From WHSY01 sp050700385 (GTDB taxonomy: Bacteria > Actinomycetota > Actinomycetes > Mycobacteriales > Pseudonocardiaceae): 5,803 bases of DNA. The translations under genes were made by a program, and so were the position numbers. The notes under the pieces were generated by a model, which saw nothing but the letters and a program-made list of their open reading frames with translations, did no database searches and had not been told where the DNA came from. Within the stretch, counting starts at the first letter, position 1. Every line of letters starts with the position of its first letter. Positions 4,859-5,803 of the stretch are shown piece by piece. The stretch covers positions 1-5,803 of the forward strand of contig JBOHGT010000064.1 in assembly GCA_050700385.1 (NCBI GenBank). The letters are read 5' to 3'.

Positions 4859-5728
4859 ATGCCCGACCGGTGCTACGTGCTCACCCTCGGATGCCCGGAC
4901 CGGACGGGCATCGTCGCCCGCATCGCCACGTTCCTGGCCGATGCGGGCGGGTGGATCATCGAGGCCGCCTACCACGCCGATCCCGACACCGGCTGGTTCT
5001 TCACCCGCCAGGTGGTGCGGGCCGACTCGTTACCGTTCGGGGTCGACGAGCTGCGCGCCCGCTTCGGGGCGATCGCGGTGGAACTCGGCGCGGCCAGCGA
5101 CTGGCGGATCACCGACACTGGCGAACGCCCGCGTGTGGTCATCCTGGTCTCGCGGGAGAGCCACTGCCTCTACGACCTGCTCGGCCGGGTCGCCTCCGGC
5201 GAGCTCGACATGGACCTGCGCGCGGTGGTGGGCAACCACGCGGACCTCGCCCCGATCACACGGGCGCACGGTATCCCGTTCCACCACGTGCCGTTCCCCG
5301 CCGGCGCCGAGGGCAAGCAGACCGCGTTCGCGCAGCTGCGGCAGATCGTCGCCGCGCAGGACGTGGACGCGGTGGTGCTCGCGCGGTTCATGCAGGTGCT
5401 GCCGACCGAGCTGTGCGCGGCCTGGGCGGGCCGGGCGCTGAACATCCATCACAGCTTCCTGCCGTCCTTCGTCGGTGCCCGTCCCTACCACCAGGCGCAC
5501 GACCGAGGGGTGAAGCTGGTCGGGGCGACCTGCCACTACGTGACCGCCGAGCTCGATGCCGGCCCGATCATCGAGCAGGACGTCATCAGGGTGGATCACG
5601 GCGACCTCGTCGCCGACATGGTCCGCAAGGGCCGCGACATCGAGAAGGTCGTGCTCGCCCGCGGGCTGCGCTGGCACCTGGAGGACCGGGTACTCGTACA
5701 CGGCCGCCGCACCGTCGTCTTCCGCTGA
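4859..5728 (+). CDS. purU: Formyltetrahydrofolate deformylase PurU
   Basis: PurU (EC 3.5.1.10) hydrolyses 10-formyltetrahydrofolate to tetrahydrofolate and formate, balancing one-carbon pools and, where PurT is used, supplying formate for purine synthesis. The 289-residue protein has an N-terminal ACT-like regulatory domain (about 1-80, with YVLTLGCPDRTGIVARIATF), which in Escherichia coli PurU mediates control by methionine and glycine. The formyltransferase fold follows from about 91 (RPRVVILVSRESHCLYDLL). Catalytic landmarks are NIHHSFLPSF (195-204; Asn195 and His197) and ELDAGPIIEQDV (231-242; Asp233). Length is normal. The start chosen is ATG 4859, where the ACT domain begins as in other PurU proteins, although no Shine-Dalgarno precedes it and leaderless initiation is possible. 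GTG 4811 would add 16 residues made of the tandem repeat. It is co-directional with the isomerase-family gene and may share a transcript; a palindrome follows it. Confidence 0.95.
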   Translation: MPDRCYVLTLGCPDRTGIVARIATFLADAGGWIIEAAYHADPDTGWFFTRQVVRADSLPFGVDELRARFGAIAVELGAASDWRITDTGERPRVVILVSRESHCLYDLLGRVASGELDMDLRAVVGNHADLAPITRAHGIPFHHVPFPAGAEGKQTAFAQLRQIVAAQDVDAVVLARFMQVLPTELCAAWAGRALNIHHSFLPSFVGARPYHQAHDRGVKLVGATCHYVTAELDAGPIIEQDVIRVDHGDLVADMVRKGRDIEKVVLARGLRWHLEDRVLVHGRRTVVFR

Positions 5729-5767
5729 CGGCCGTTCCGCCCACCCACCGCCGCCCCACCGATGCGG

Positions 5768-5803
5768 TGAAGGGCACTTTCACTGCGTCCGACGCAGTGA
5801 AAG
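5768..5803. repeat. Palindrome downstream of purU, cut by the window end
   Basis: CTTTCACTGCGTC (5777-5789) and GACGCAGTGAAAG (5791-5803) are perfect reverse complements around a single C. The window ends exactly at the last paired base, so the repeat may continue; the flank TGAAGGGCA (5768-5776) predicts TGCCCTTCA next. It lies about 40 bases past the purU stop and could be a rho-independent-type hairpin or a dispersed palindrome. The T tract, if any, is outside the window. Confidence 0.65.

Noticed and set aside
5030..5701. Minus-strand frame of 223 codons opposite purU
   Set aside because: Shadow of the strongly conserved PurU coding sequence.

Overview
The window looks like a chromosomal piece of a high-GC actinomycete, most likely a Pseudonocardiaceae-type genome (Amycolatopsis/Saccharopolyspora-like). 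The grounds are strong G/C bias at third codon positions, frequent GTG starts, starts that look leaderless, a mycothiol-dependent maleylpyruvate-isomerase-family enzyme (mycothiol is an actinobacterial thiol), and an XRE/TPR regulator of a kind abundant in these bacteria. The family-level placement is inference.

Left part (1-1846), accessory in character: an XRE-type regulator with a long TPR-like C-terminal region is read leftwards (17-1213). Diverging from it is a two-gene operon of small unrecognised proteins (1308-1628 and 1625-1846, overlapping by GTGA). A perfect 8-bp inverted repeat between them (1239-1263) is the natural candidate operator.

Middle part (about 1847-2350), the oddest stretch: it is visibly more AT-rich and carries a small minus-strand protein of unknown function. 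Its family-like body is intact (about 2286-1921), but both ends look disturbed. Upstream there is a well-placed leaderless start at 2347 in a different frame. Downstream the reading frame runs on antisense through the small plus-strand gene. Just after the body, in a shifted frame, lie about 20 codons resembling the start of an alpha/beta-hydrolase gene (ARIVFVHGVGQ), cut off where the left-hand operon ends. This looks like a recombination or deletion scar that removed most of a minus-strand module.

Right part (2423-5803), core metabolism: murB (UDP-N-acetylenolpyruvoylglucosamine reductase, peptidoglycan precursor synthesis) is read leftwards and diverges with only 15 bp between start codons from a DUF2505-family gene read rightwards. 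A 56-bp near-perfect palindrome separates the latter from a mycothiol-dependent maleylpyruvate-isomerase-family gene. This is followed, after an 18-bp tandem repeat, by purU (formyltetrahydrofolate deformylase, which supplies formate and recycles folate). A second palindrome starts after purU and is cut by the window end.

No tRNA, rRNA, CRISPR array, intact insertion sequence or transposase is seen. No stretch over 300 bases lacks a gene call. The most interesting regions are the disturbed 1840-2350 segment, the regulator/two-gene operon with its operator-like repeat, and the long AT-rich palindrome.
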